DNA from: a virus
Virus record (IMG/VR): IMGVR_UViG_3300042516_003651
Span: 1-28,479 of that record
Length of the DNA: 28,479 bases
Direction: 5' to 3' (one strand)
Under the pieces are notes generated by a model. The model was not told the DNA's origin, searched no databases, and saw only the letters and a list, made by a program, of their open reading frames with translations. The position numbers and the translations under genes are program-made. Positions 13,864-21,773 of this stretch are shown here, piece by piece. Every line of letters starts with the position of its first letter. Position 1 is the first letter of the stretch.

Positions 13864-14244
13864 ATGGCATCGATTCTAAAAGGAACAACCTGTCTTTTCG
13901 GCGTTAGTGGAGCTGTAACGAATCTGTTCGTGCAGTCATACAGCCTGTCATCGAATTTCAACGAAGAAGCGACTGTCGCTGACGAGAACGGATTGACGAA
14001 GACTTGGCGAGCAGATGACCGCAAGTCGGAATTGACCGTTGAGGGAATCGTGAAGGTCGGAACGATGCCTGCGTTGGGTGATGCTATTACCTTCAGCCTT
14101 AATGCAAACACCGCTTATCCTTCTGGCAGTGCTTCTTCTTCATTCGCTGGCTGGATTACTAAAATTGACGAAAAAGGCGGTAACAAGGAATTCGTCAAGG
14201 TGAGCATCACTGCTGTCGATTTCGAAGGCGTATCGAACGCTTAA
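13864..14244 (+). CDS. Major tail tube protein (putative)
   Basis: A 126-aa mostly beta protein in the lambda V position. FVQSYSLSSNFNEEATVADE is a strand-loop pattern found in tail-tube proteins, followed by KSELTVEGIVKVG and a closing FVKVSITAVDFEGV strand. It is shorter than lambda V because it lacks an added Ig-like domain. Codon use is similar to the capsid gene, suggesting high expression. A terminator lies 87 nt after its stop, inside the next gene. Confidence 0.62.
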   Translation: MASILKGTTCLFGVSGAVTNLFVQSYSLSSNFNEEATVADENGLTKTWRADDRKSELTVEGIVKVGTMPALGDAITFSLNANTAYPSGSASSSFAGWITKIDEKGGNKEFVKVSITAVDFEGVSNA

Positions 14245-14254
14245 GGATTAGACT

Positions 14255-14274
14255 TAACTAAGTTGATTTAGTTA
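14255..14274. other. Weak inverted repeat after the tail tube gene
   Basis: TAACTAA (14255-14261) and TTAGTTA (14268-14274) with a 6-nt loop, followed by the T-rich GTTTTGTGTTT. The stem is only AT-rich apart from one C-G pair, so it is a poor terminator on its own. It may add to the strong one at 14331. Confidence 0.4.
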
Positions 14275-14296
14275 GTTTTGTGTTTAAGGTGAGTCG

Positions 14297-14875
14297 GTGG
14301 ATAACCGCTTCCTGAACGCATTCACAGAACCGTCCCGAGTGAAAATTCTGGGACGTTTTTTGTATCCGTTTTGTTTGAAGCACAGAGTGCGACTTGAGGC
14401 TATTGAATCGCCGTTGCTGAAGTCAGGTCAGGAAGTGCAAGCCTTGGACTTGTTAGTGGCGATAAAGATTTGTGCAGAGGAGGACATCAGCGAAATTAGC
14501 CTAATGGATTCCTGGCGATTAGCAAAACTCAGGAGCGACAGGGATTATTTCATCAGGACTCTCAGGGAATTCGAGCGCTATGTGTTCATTAAGAATTGGC
14601 CGAAATTTTGGGAGAAAACGAAAGAGGGTAGGAGCGATGTAGGAGTGCCTTGGATTCTGACTGTCGTGACGAATCTCTTGCAGGCTGGTATATCTGAGGA
14701 ACGAGCTTGGGAGATGCCTGAGTGCCAAGCGATTTGGTTGAGCACAGCGATGATGGTGTCGAAGGGGGCTGATGTGCAGGTGCTATCGACGGAGGAGGAG
14801 GACTTGATGAAGGAATTAAAAGAGGCAGAAGGTAAGCAAGATAAGTCTCAGGACAAAAAAACAGAATCCGCGTAG
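14297..14875 (+). CDS. Tail assembly chaperone, G-like (putative)
   Basis: A 192-aa protein from GTG 14297, the first possible start after an in-frame TAA at 14285-14287. It lies between tail tube and tape measure, the place of tail assembly chaperones. The N-terminus (FTEPSRVKILGRFLYPFCLK) reads as genuine conserved protein, so the terminator at 14331-14361 truly overlaps coding DNA. The rest is helical, and the last ~35 residues are Glu/Lys/Asp-rich. Lambda makes a G-T fusion by -1 frameshift; here an A7 run (14855-14861) lies near the end, but a -1 shift would add only about ten codons. Confidence 0.68.
   Translation: MDNRFLNAFTEPSRVKILGRFLYPFCLKHRVRLEAIESPLLKSGQEVQALDLLVAIKICAEEDISEISLMDSWRLAKLRSDRDYFIRTLREFERYVFIKNWPKFWEKTKEGRSDVGVPWILTVVTNLLQAGISEERAWEMPECQAIWLSTAMMVSKGADVQVLSTEEEDLMKELKEAEGKQDKSQDKKTESA
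14331..14361 (+). terminator. Intrinsic terminator inside the start of the tail chaperone gene
   Basis: CGTCCC (14331-14336) pairs with GGGACG (14350-14355), extended inside by AG/CT after one bulged G, and is followed by T6 (14356-14361). The downstream gene begins at 14297, so its codons 12-22 form the terminator. It would follow the highly expressed tail tube gene just as the 11982 terminator follows capsid. Confidence 0.78.
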
Positions 14876-14894
14876 TTGCCGTTTTTTCATAGAT

Positions 14895-16016
14895 ATGGCA
14901 CGAAAACTTGAATTTGAAATTAGCGGTAAGTCTAACGTTGATCCAGCGGTGAACAAAGCCAAGGCGAGCATTGACTCATTAGGTCAGCGAATCTCGAAGG
15001 CTATGGATTTCAAAGGGGCATTGACCTCTGCTTTTCTCGGTGCGTTCGGTGCTGCGACTCTTTTGAACAAAACTGTTTCGTTAGTGACTGACGGATTGCG
15101 AGATTTAGCGAAGGTCGCCGATGAGCAACAAAAGGCAGGCATCGGTGCAGAGGAATACCAGAAACTCGCTTTCGCAGCTCAAGACGCTGGAGTATCGTTA
15201 GGAACGCTCACAAAGGGCATCCGAGAAATTAAGAAGTTTATGCGAGAAGCAGGCGACGATGCAGAAAAAATGCGAATTCTGACTGATGGTCTCGGATTGA
15301 GTGCTGAAAATGTGCGAGCAGGCAACGTATCCGCGAGCGATGCCTTCAGGGCGTTGTCGGCTGTGCTGAAGAACTACGAATCGGACGTTGATAAAGCGAC
15401 GATTATGAACGCTATCTTTTCTGATAAGATTTCGAGCGAAATGATTCCTGCTCTCGAGGCTCTGAATGACCCGAAATTGACTGACGGATTGGTCACTGCA
15501 ACGAAGGAACAACTTAAACTAATCGACCAAAGCGATAGAGCGTGGTCAAAACTCTGGGCGAATATAAAGACGCAGGGTGCTCTGGCTTTAGCGTCTGTCA
15601 CTGCTGGCTATCAGAAATATCTCGGTGCGTTAGAGTATTATGCACAAACAGGAAGCCTACAAGGATTCGCTCCAATGGAAAGTCAGCGTAAGGATTTCGA
15701 GCAGTGGTATGCTAAGCAAATGAATCCTCCTGTTGCTGAAACAAAGACGCAAACTACTGAACAAGCGAAGGCAAACCTTGATGTCTTTAAGAAGCAAAAC
15801 GACACTTCTTCAGAAAAGAAAAATACATTTAGCCCAGATCAAGGTCCGACCGGTGGTGTTATCGGTGTCGGCAATAACGCTCAAACGGCTCTAATGGCTG
15901 AGCAGGTGGATTTATTGAAACGCATCGCTGAGGCTGTTAGTCGTGGCTCATCGGTTGTTACGACGGACTTCACGAAGCCTGAATTTGTTCCGCATAAACA
16001 GCTTTCTTTTAAGTAA
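14895..16016 (+). CDS. Tape measure protein (putative)
   Basis: A 373-aa largely helical protein following the chaperone, the H position. It has a basic start, a hydrophobic segment at about residues 41-57 (GALTSAFLGAFGAATLL) like the membrane-active stretch of tape measures, then Ala/Lys/Glu-rich helices, and a Thr/Gln/Lys-rich low-complexity region near 275-315. It is short for a tape measure; at about 1.5 angstrom per residue it would set a tail of roughly 55 nm. The frame is open upstream to 14820, so a frameshift fusion with the chaperone is formally possible. Confidence 0.72.
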   Translation: MARKLEFEISGKSNVDPAVNKAKASIDSLGQRISKAMDFKGALTSAFLGAFGAATLLNKTVSLVTDGLRDLAKVADEQQKAGIGAEEYQKLAFAAQDAGVSLGTLTKGIREIKKFMREAGDDAEKMRILTDGLGLSAENVRAGNVSASDAFRALSAVLKNYESDVDKATIMNAIFSDKISSEMIPALEALNDPKLTDGLVTATKEQLKLIDQSDRAWSKLWANIKTQGALALASVTAGYQKYLGALEYYAQTGSLQGFAPMESQRKDFEQWYAKQMNPPVAETKTQTTEQAKANLDVFKKQNDTSSEKKNTFSPDQGPTGGVIGVGNNAQTALMAEQVDLLKRIAEAVSRGSSVVTTDFTKPEFVPHKQLSFK

Positions 16017-16052
16017 AATAATTAAAATAATTAACTAATAACCTATAACTTT

Positions 16053-16931
16053 ATGGCACTCGTCGAAAAAGGAGATTTACTCAACACAGGACTCGGTGTT
16101 CTGCAAAACGGTTGGACTGTCGAGAATGACGGTTACGGATTGCTCACTTGCCGAGCAGAATACATCAAGGACTCAGCTGTAACTTACCCCATTCCAGCGT
16201 CTGCCATTAGGAATGTTGCTTTCTCTGGAGATACCAGACTCAGCGGTCATAAATTCAGCGTCCAAAGAATCTCGCTGCGACGATTGAAAATAACAGTTGA
16301 TTATGTCGGAATTGATTCATCCCAGCCTTATGCGATTGAGGGTTTCACTCGCCCGAATGTCACAGGTAATAACGGATTAAGCACAGAGAAAATTGAGACG
16401 CATCCGAACTTCTTTACTAATTCAGTCGGCATCGCTGGACCCGGTCCTTACACCGAATCTGACAAAGGTCCTATTGTCGTGCGTAAGAAGGACGAATGGG
16501 TAACGGATTCTAACGGAACTATCAATATGAATGGGAAATCGTTCATTGGATACAATGGTGCTTGCTTTGAACGAGCAGACGGCGGTCGATTCATTGGTTT
16601 CGTCGATAAGGCTTATCCTAAATTCTATGGAAAATCTTCTTACCTCGCACCGACTACTGTTTGGTCTGGTGTGGTTTATACCGATTCCTCAAGCGATGTT
16701 AATTTGTTTGCTTCGTTAGTCGGAAAGGCGAGTAACAATAACAGTTTAGGCACAGGTATTAGTTACGATTTCTTGCCGTCGAATTACGGCGGACCTACTT
16801 GGACAAGTGCAAGTGGAGATCCACAGCTCTTGCTTTCAAAAGCAGACGGAGAGGAATTCGGTCCTATTTATAAAATCTCCTACGAGATTCGTTATTCTAA
16901 GGAAGGATTCCCGCTTTCTGTTTATGGTTGA
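16053..16931 (+). CDS. Minor tail protein (unknown family)
   Basis: A 292-aa beta-rich protein right after the tape measure, where distal-tail and tip proteins are encoded. It is rich in Gly, Asn, Ser and aromatic residues (GWTVENDGYGLLTCRAEY near the N-terminus). No signal peptide or enzyme motif is visible. By position it may be a distal tail or tip component, but I do not recognise the family. The 36-nt leader is AT-rich and G-free. Confidence 0.72.
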   Translation: MALVEKGDLLNTGLGVLQNGWTVENDGYGLLTCRAEYIKDSAVTYPIPASAIRNVAFSGDTRLSGHKFSVQRISLRRLKITVDYVGIDSSQPYAIEGFTRPNVTGNNGLSTEKIETHPNFFTNSVGIAGPGPYTESDKGPIVVRKKDEWVTDSNGTINMNGKSFIGYNGACFERADGGRFIGFVDKAYPKFYGKSSYLAPTTVWSGVVYTDSSSDVNLFASLVGKASNNNSLGTGISYDFLPSNYGGPTWTSASGDPQLLLSKADGEEFGPIYKISYEIRYSKEGFPLSVYG

Positions 16932-16943
16932 GATTTATAACCA

Positions 16944-17513
16944 ATGAACACTCAACCAGGAACAGGATACAACTTTACTAATCTCGGTGGTGCATCGAGT
17001 TTAGAAATTACATCGACCTTCCAGAATCTTGCTGGGGCGATAATGGTGAACGCAAAAAAGACAGGTGACAGCGACAGTTACCCATTTAAGATTTCGGTTG
17101 GATATGTTTATTTGCCAGACGGAACAATCGACCCTGTCACTCCGTATCAATTCAGTCTATCACCGGGGCATATTTCTAATCGTGTTCCTGATAATATAAT
17201 GAACAGCATCCCGAAGGCTACAGGTGGTGAATACGGCGTCTGGGTGAATGTTAGCATCGATACCAGCAATAATTATCCTACGCCAGATAACAACGGCTGT
17301 TTGTGGGGTGTTTATCCGAAGACATATTCAAGTTATGTTCCTGAGAACACTAACACAACAGGGTATATTTTAATCGGGACAGTTAATATCACAGGCACTC
17401 CGCCTGCTTCTGTTTTCACAATCAATCAAATGGTTAAGTCGTCGCAAATGACTGAACGCATTAAATTCAGCAACGAGGCTTCTGGGGTGCGGTATTATTT
17501 TAACAGGGTTTAA
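16944..17513 (+). CDS. Minor tail / tip protein (unknown family)
   Basis: A 189-aa beta-rich protein starting at an ATG 12 nt after its neighbour's stop (leader TTTATAACCA). High in Gly, Asn, Thr and Pro, with a long strand region at 30-55 and a C-terminal GTVNITGTPPASVF. No catalytic motif. It is co-oriented and tightly spaced with the tail-tip genes and is probably a virion component. Confidence 0.7.
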   Translation: MNTQPGTGYNFTNLGGASSLEITSTFQNLAGAIMVNAKKTGDSDSYPFKISVGYVYLPDGTIDPVTPYQFSLSPGHISNRVPDNIMNSIPKATGGEYGVWVNVSIDTSNNYPTPDNNGCLWGVYPKTYSSYVPENTNTTGYILIGTVNITGTPPASVFTINQMVKSSQMTERIKFSNEASGVRYYFNRV

Positions 17514-17530
17514 CTAAGGGTTTAATTTCG

Positions 17531-18526
17531 ATGCCTGATTCGATTCCTGAGAGCAGTCAGTTTGAGAGGATGCCGCATTGTTTTGCTTGTTGGGGTAGGG
17601 CTGGGGATTGGTGGATGGTGGATTTGACAGGAGGAGCACCAGAAGATTTCTGGGAAAGATATGTCGTTGAATATCATCCCGGGTATAATAACTTCTATAA
17701 GGTGGATTTAATTAGTCAGCCTGTATATGCACAATATAACACAGAAACTTATGTTCCTACATATCCTCTGCCTGACGTTCCGAGAGATATAAGTGATACA
17801 ACAGACCAAGGTGGAATATTTGGTTTAGCAACAGGTCCAAGCTTTAAGACATATTCGACAGACCCAGATTCGATTAGAACTTACGACGCTCGATTGGCTT
17901 CTGGTAAAATTTACACCGATGCCGATGGTAACTACACAGGCGTTGATTTCAGCTTATGCGAGAATCTGAATAAGGTGAATCTATGCCGAGGACCACAGCA
18001 AGCCACGGCGAAGTTTATTATCCAGAATCCTCAAGGCGAGAATCCTCCGGGAATAGAAGGTTATACTTGGTTTGAATATGAGGATGGTTTTGTTTCAACA
18101 AGTGATACAGAAACAGGACATGGAATACTAAAATATGGTTTTTTGAATGACCAATATGTAGGATTAAATGTCACTAATTATACAGAAGACACATCAGTTT
18201 ATCCATTAGGCTGGTCTGCTCCATTGGGCTCTGCTTCATTTGTTGATTGCCATACAGCTGAATTCCCGAAGTCGCATTTAACTTATACAATAAATGGTTG
18301 TGATTTTAATGCTTCATTTACTTACTCAAAAACAGTTAATCATGGGCACGATTTAGTTAATCTTGTGCATACAGAGTATATTTGCCCAACGGATAACTTT
18401 CCATACTACGCACCTTATCTTTATACTGAACCTACTTTTGCAGGTGGATTCGCTAATTGGTATTGCTACGACCGCATCACGAACTTCGGTTTCGATATAA
18501 CACTTGCTGACCAATTCAAGGTTTAA
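17531..18526 (+). CDS. Tail-associated protein, aromatic and Cys-rich (unknown)
   Basis: A 331-aa protein with an unusual N-terminus rich in Trp and Cys (MPHCFACWGRAGDWWMVDL) and many Tyr and Pro throughout. No enzyme motif is recognised; several DxDG-like turns (TDADGNYTG, about 137-145) could bind calcium. The DNA from about 17650 to 18500 is visibly more AT-rich than the packaging genes, suggesting a host-range module under exchange. Likely a tail-tip or receptor-contact protein by position. Confidence 0.7.
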   Translation: MPDSIPESSQFERMPHCFACWGRAGDWWMVDLTGGAPEDFWERYVVEYHPGYNNFYKVDLISQPVYAQYNTETYVPTYPLPDVPRDISDTTDQGGIFGLATGPSFKTYSTDPDSIRTYDARLASGKIYTDADGNYTGVDFSLCENLNKVNLCRGPQQATAKFIIQNPQGENPPGIEGYTWFEYEDGFVSTSDTETGHGILKYGFLNDQYVGLNVTNYTEDTSVYPLGWSAPLGSASFVDCHTAEFPKSHLTYTINGCDFNASFTYSKTVNHGHDLVNLVHTEYICPTDNFPYYAPYLYTEPTFAGGFANWYCYDRITNFGFDITLADQFKV

Positions 18527-18593
18527 CCTCACCTCCACCCCACTCACGCACCCACCAACACCCACCCTCCCTCTTGCCAATTCCGCCAATTCT
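18527..18593 (+). promoter_or_regulatory. C-rich, G-poor leader (rut-like tract)
   Basis: The 67 nt before the ATG at 18594 are extremely C-rich and nearly free of G, with repeated CACCC/ACCCA words. C-rich, G-poor, unstructured RNA is what Rho binds at rut sites, so this may tune transcription between tail-tip and fibre genes. It could also be only an extreme version of this phage's G-free leaders. Confidence 0.4.
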
Positions 18594-18914
18594 ATGACCT
18601 GCACTCCTACCCAACGCACAGCATCTTTCAAACGCGGTAGCACATTTGCTGGCGGAGCAACTTACACGCCTCCTGCTGGCGGTCCAGCGAATCTCAACAG
18701 TGTCACTATTGAGTCTGATGTCATCGATTCAGCAGGGAATACATACAGTCTCAGCGTCGTTAAAACAGGCAACCTAACCTTCAACCTGTCCTATCAAGAC
18801 ACCACAGGCTGGGCTATCGGTCAGGCTAAGTGGGATATTAAATTTATCAACGCTGGTGTTGTGTTCTATTCTGACACGATGCGACTAAATATCAGTGAGC
18901 AAGTAACCGCCTAA
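18594..18914 (+). CDS. Small tail protein upstream of fibre (BppU N-terminal-like)
   Basis: A 106-aa protein from ATG 18594; an upstream open frame through the C-rich tract is discarded. The opening ASFKRGSTFAGGATYTPP followed by alternating strands (LNSVTIESDVIDSAGNTYSL, FNLSYQDTTGWAIGQAKWDI, MRLNISEQVTA) resembles small beta-sandwich proteins encoded just before fibre genes, which link fibres to the baseplate. No enzyme motif. Assignment by pattern and position. Confidence 0.68.
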   Translation: MTCTPTQRTASFKRGSTFAGGATYTPPAGGPANLNSVTIESDVIDSAGNTYSLSVVKTGNLTFNLSYQDTTGWAIGQAKWDIKFINAGVVFYSDTMRLNISEQVTA

Positions 18915-18941
18915 CAATTAACCGAGTAACAAGACTTATTT

Positions 18942-20903
18942 ATGCCACTCGAAGCTTACAGCCCAGGAACGGTTACTGTTGAACTCGGCTCTGATCCATC
19001 GACGACATTAGTTGTTGAACTCGGAACGCCCGGTCCGCAGGGGATTCAAGGTGAACCCGGTCAAAACGGAACAAACGGAACAAACGGACAAAATGGCGTA
19101 GGTGTGCCTGTCGGTGGCAGTGCTGGACAGGTTCTGGCTAAAATTGACGGAACGAATTACAATACACAATGGGTAACTAAAAACGGCGGAGTGTGGGGAC
19201 AGATTACAGGGACGCTGAGCAACCAGACGGATTTGCAGAATGCGTTGAATGCCAAATACGATGCTTCGAATCCCTCTGGGTATATTACTGTTTCGGCGTT
19301 GGCTCCGTATTTGTTATCGAGCACCGCTGCGAGCACTTATTTGACGCAGAGTAACGCGTCTTCTACTTACCTTACGCAGGCGAATGCGTCTTCTACTTAT
19401 CTTACTCAATCAAACGCGTCATCGACCTACCTAACTCAATCTAACGCGGCATCGACCTACCTAACGCAAGCGAACGCATCCTCGACCTACCTGACAATTT
19501 CCTCCGCCTCGGCGACTTACTTCCCGAAGCCTACAGGAACAACGGCTCAATACGTCGACGGAAGTGGTGCGTTGCAGAATTTCCCGACTGTCACAACGGC
19601 TGGTAAGATGGTAACTTCTGTAAGAAATAACACAGGTGCTACTTTAACCAAGGGAACGGTAGTTTATATCAACGGAGCGGTAGGTAATAAGCCCACGGTA
19701 GCAAAGGCACAGGCAAATACCGAAGTTACCTCCAAGGCAACTTTTGCTTTCGTTGAGGCAGATATCGCTAATAACGCAGACGGAAATGTCGTTCAAATTG
19801 GACTGCTCGAAAATTTAGACACTCAAGGATTCGCTGACGGCACTCTGATTTATCTGTCCCCGACTGTTGCTGGTGGCTGGACTTCTACGCAACCGTTTAG
19901 CCCGAATCATTATGTGGCTCTCGGAACGGTTATTCGAGGAAATCATCCTACGCTTGGAAGCATACAGGTAAGAATCAATAATGGATTCCAGCTCGATGAA
20001 ATGTCGGATGTCGGAGCAGTGAGCCCGACGAATAACAACGTTCTCACTTGGAACGCAGCGACCTCCCAATGGCTTGATAAGTCTATTTCGACGATTCTTG
20101 GATATACGCCTGCTGATGATAGTTTGGTTCTGAAGAAGGCGAGTAATTTGAGCGATCTCCAGAGTGCGTCAGTGGCTCGTGGGAACCTCGGGCTGGATTA
20201 TGCGACGGATGCACAGGTGATTGCTGGAACTTCGACTTCGGTTGTGTTGAATCCATCGAACGCCCAGCAATTAAGACCTATCTTTGACTACGGCCCTATT
20301 GAATTAGGGATGTATAGTTGGTCAACGGCTACAACTGGCGGTTTCTTTGTAAGTGCTGGTGCATCGATGCATAAGTTTATCAATTCACAAACAGCAGTCG
20401 GATATGGTGTTATTTATTTAGGATTAACAGGAAATGGAAGAACAAACACAGCACAAACTACAATCGATTTTTCAAAGAAGATTTTGTTTTCTGCTCGTTG
20501 TGGTGTTACAAATCCTTCCAATAATAATACAACTTGGAGATTTATGGTTGGTAAATCATCATCTTCGACTGTCGCTGGTGATTTGGCTGTTCGTGGATTT
20601 GGATTTAAGAGAGTAGGAACAGGTGCTTTGCAGTTAATTGTGCATAATGGCACTTCTTTGACATCAGTAACCTCAAGTTTCACTCCAACAAGTTCTGCTG
20701 CTTTTGATATTACATTTAATTCTGATGGTGCAGGAAATGTGATAATGTTAGTTAATGGAAACCAAGTCGCATCTTCTTCTGCTGGCCCTACTGCATTGGG
20801 TGTTTCAAATGGTTCTATCTTTTTTGAAAATGAGAATACTGCAACAACAACAGGTTCTGGATTTGTCAATTTCCAGCATCCACGAATTGATTTAGGAGTA
20901 TAA
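18942..20903 (+). CDS. Tail fibre with collagen-like and 10-residue repeats
   Basis: A 653-aa fibre. Residues 1-27 likely attach it to the tail; 28-54 are collagen-like GXY triplets (GTPGPQGIQGEPGQNG); a GGSAGQVL segment follows, common in phage fibres. Residues 131-190 are six 10-residue repeats around STYLTQxNAS, probably a trimeric shaft. Further beta-rich shaft follows, and the C-terminal ~180 residues look like a jelly-roll/LamG-like receptor-binding head (FMVGKSSSSTVAGDLAVRG). The last ~600 nt are visibly more AT-rich than the shaft, suggesting module exchange. It should decide host range together with the 17531 protein. Confidence 0.85.
   Translation: MPLEAYSPGTVTVELGSDPSTTLVVELGTPGPQGIQGEPGQNGTNGTNGQNGVGVPVGGSAGQVLAKIDGTNYNTQWVTKNGGVWGQITGTLSNQTDLQNALNAKYDASNPSGYITVSALAPYLLSSTAASTYLTQSNASSTYLTQANASSTYLTQSNASSTYLTQSNAASTYLTQANASSTYLTISSASATYFPKPTGTTAQYVDGSGALQNFPTVTTAGKMVTSVRNNTGATLTKGTVVYINGAVGNKPTVAKAQANTEVTSKATFAFVEADIANNADGNVVQIGLLENLDTQGFADGTLIYLSPTVAGGWTSTQPFSPNHYVALGTVIRGNHPTLGSIQVRINNGFQLDEMSDVGAVSPTNNNVLTWNAATSQWLDKSISTILGYTPADDSLVLKKASNLSDLQSASVARGNLGLDYATDAQVIAGTSTSVVLNPSNAQQLRPIFDYGPIELGMYSWSTATTGGFFVSAGASMHKFINSQTAVGYGVIYLGLTGNGRTNTAQTTIDFSKKILFSARCGVTNPSNNNTTWRFMVGKSSSSTVAGDLAVRGFGFKRVGTGALQLIVHNGTSLTSVTSSFTPTSSAAFDITFNSDGAGNVIMLVNGNQVASSSAGPTALGVSNGSIFFENENTATTTGSGFVNFQHPRIDLGV
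19332..19511 (+). repeat. Six 30-bp repeats in the fibre gene
   Basis: Units start at 19332, 19362, 19392, 19422, 19452 and 19482, with a degenerate seventh at 19512. Each encodes a variant of STYLTQSNAS. Third positions differ between early (TCTACTTA) and later (TCGACCTA) units, showing the array is not a single recent expansion but has two sub-families. Confidence 0.88.
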
Positions 20904-20910
20904 TAATTTT

Positions 20911-21111
20911 ATGTTCACCTACCGCATTACTTACCTCGCTGGCAGACTCGACACTACATATTGTCCACCAGACATTGTTAAGGTCATATTCCATGCGTTT
21001 AATTCTGAAGCGGTAAATTTAACCGAGCAATACTGCGATGTCACCTTCTCCGAACCGCAAACGCCTGTGGAAATCAGTCCGCTTATCAAGGTGGAATTGT
21101 TGCAGGATTAA
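20911..21111 (+). CDS. Hypothetical protein (66 aa)
   Basis: A small protein 7 nt after the fibre stop, with leader AATAATTTT. It is beta-like in composition, with two Cys (residues 18 and 42) and no signal or membrane segment. Not recognised. Its position directly behind the fibre suggests a fibre chaperone or tail accessory, as in many phages; this is inference only. Confidence 0.65.
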   Translation: MFTYRITYLAGRLDTTYCPPDIVKVIFHAFNSEAVNLTEQYCDVTFSEPQTPVEISPLIKVELLQD

Positions 21112-21132
21112 ATAACTGAAGGGTCAATTAAA

Positions 21133-21324
21133 ATGATTATCTTTCTCATCGCACTCGTCCTCGGTGTCGTCGCTGGTGTTTTAATTTTTCGCAACAATCA
21201 CAAAAAAATCGAAACTAAACTAACCGAGGCAGAGCAAGAAGCCCAACGCCTCCGTAAGGCAGGACGCTATTTGCTCGATGTGCTAAAGGGTAGAGACTCT
21301 GACAGGGATTCGGACAAAAAATAA
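21133..21324 (+). CDS. Small membrane protein with coiled coil (spanin/lysis type?)
   Basis: A 63-aa protein with one N-terminal membrane helix (residues 2-19, IIFLIALVLGVVAGVLIF) and then a charged coiled coil (KKIETKLTEAEQEAQRLRK), the plan of an inner-membrane spanin such as lambda Rz but much shorter. The C-terminus is very hydrophilic. It lies directly before a lipobox-bearing membrane protein, 2 nt away. A spanin or antiholin-like role in lysis is plausible but unproven. Confidence 0.62.
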   Translation: MIIFLIALVLGVVAGVLIFRNNHKKIETKLTEAEQEAQRLRKAGRYLLDVLKGRDSDRDSDKK

Positions 21325-21326
21325 TA

Positions 21327-21773
21327 ATGAAACAACTCTGGGCATATATCTGTTTTTTGTTCAGCGGATGCACAACCGTTTCAAAGCCAGACATCTCTTT
21401 GCCCATTCAGCATAAGGCAACTGAAGTGCTTAGTGCAGTAAGCCCAGCAGTCAGCCCGAGTGTTAGTCACAGCGATCTGTCATCGGGGAATCTTCTCTAC
21501 ACTTACGCTGGCGTCGGTTTATTTATCCTCGGGGCATTAACCTCGGCTTTCTGGGATAAGAAAAGCGGACTCATTCTAATTCTATGCGGAGTGTTCGCTG
21601 GGGCTGTTCCCTTTGTCATTAACTCAACTTACTTCGCTTGGATTTCCGCTGGGACTTTGCTCTCGCTGGCTGTGTGTGGTGTGTGGTGGGTTCGCTGGAA
21701 GGTGAAGCACGAGGCCGACCAAGAGGAACAAGAGGACAACCAAACCAATTCACCCGATGCCCAGAAAAAATAA
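21327..21773 (+). CDS. Lipobox-bearing protein with three membrane helices (lysis-associated?)
   Basis: A 148-aa protein with an N-terminal LFSGC (residues 11-15) like a lipoprotein signal peptidase II site, a Ser/Val-rich exported linker, and three membrane helices at about 55-74, 81-99 and 103-125. The charged tail is rich in Glu, Gln and Lys. It lies just after the coiled-coil membrane protein and before the HExxH gene, overlapping the latter by 17 nt. A holin or a lipid-anchored outer-membrane partner is possible. The mix of lipobox and multiple helices is unusual for either. Confidence 0.62.
   Translation: MKQLWAYICFLFSGCTTVSKPDISLPIQHKATEVLSAVSPAVSPSVSHSDLSSGNLLYTYAGVGLFILGALTSAFWDKKSGLILILCGVFAGAVPFVINSTYFAWISAGTLLSLAVCGVWWVRWKVKHEADQEEQEDNQTNSPDAQKK

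Noticed and set aside
20414-20869. Minus-strand 151-codon ORF opposite the fibre tip
   Set aside because: Shadow of the fibre gene; no independent motif and opposite to all other genes.
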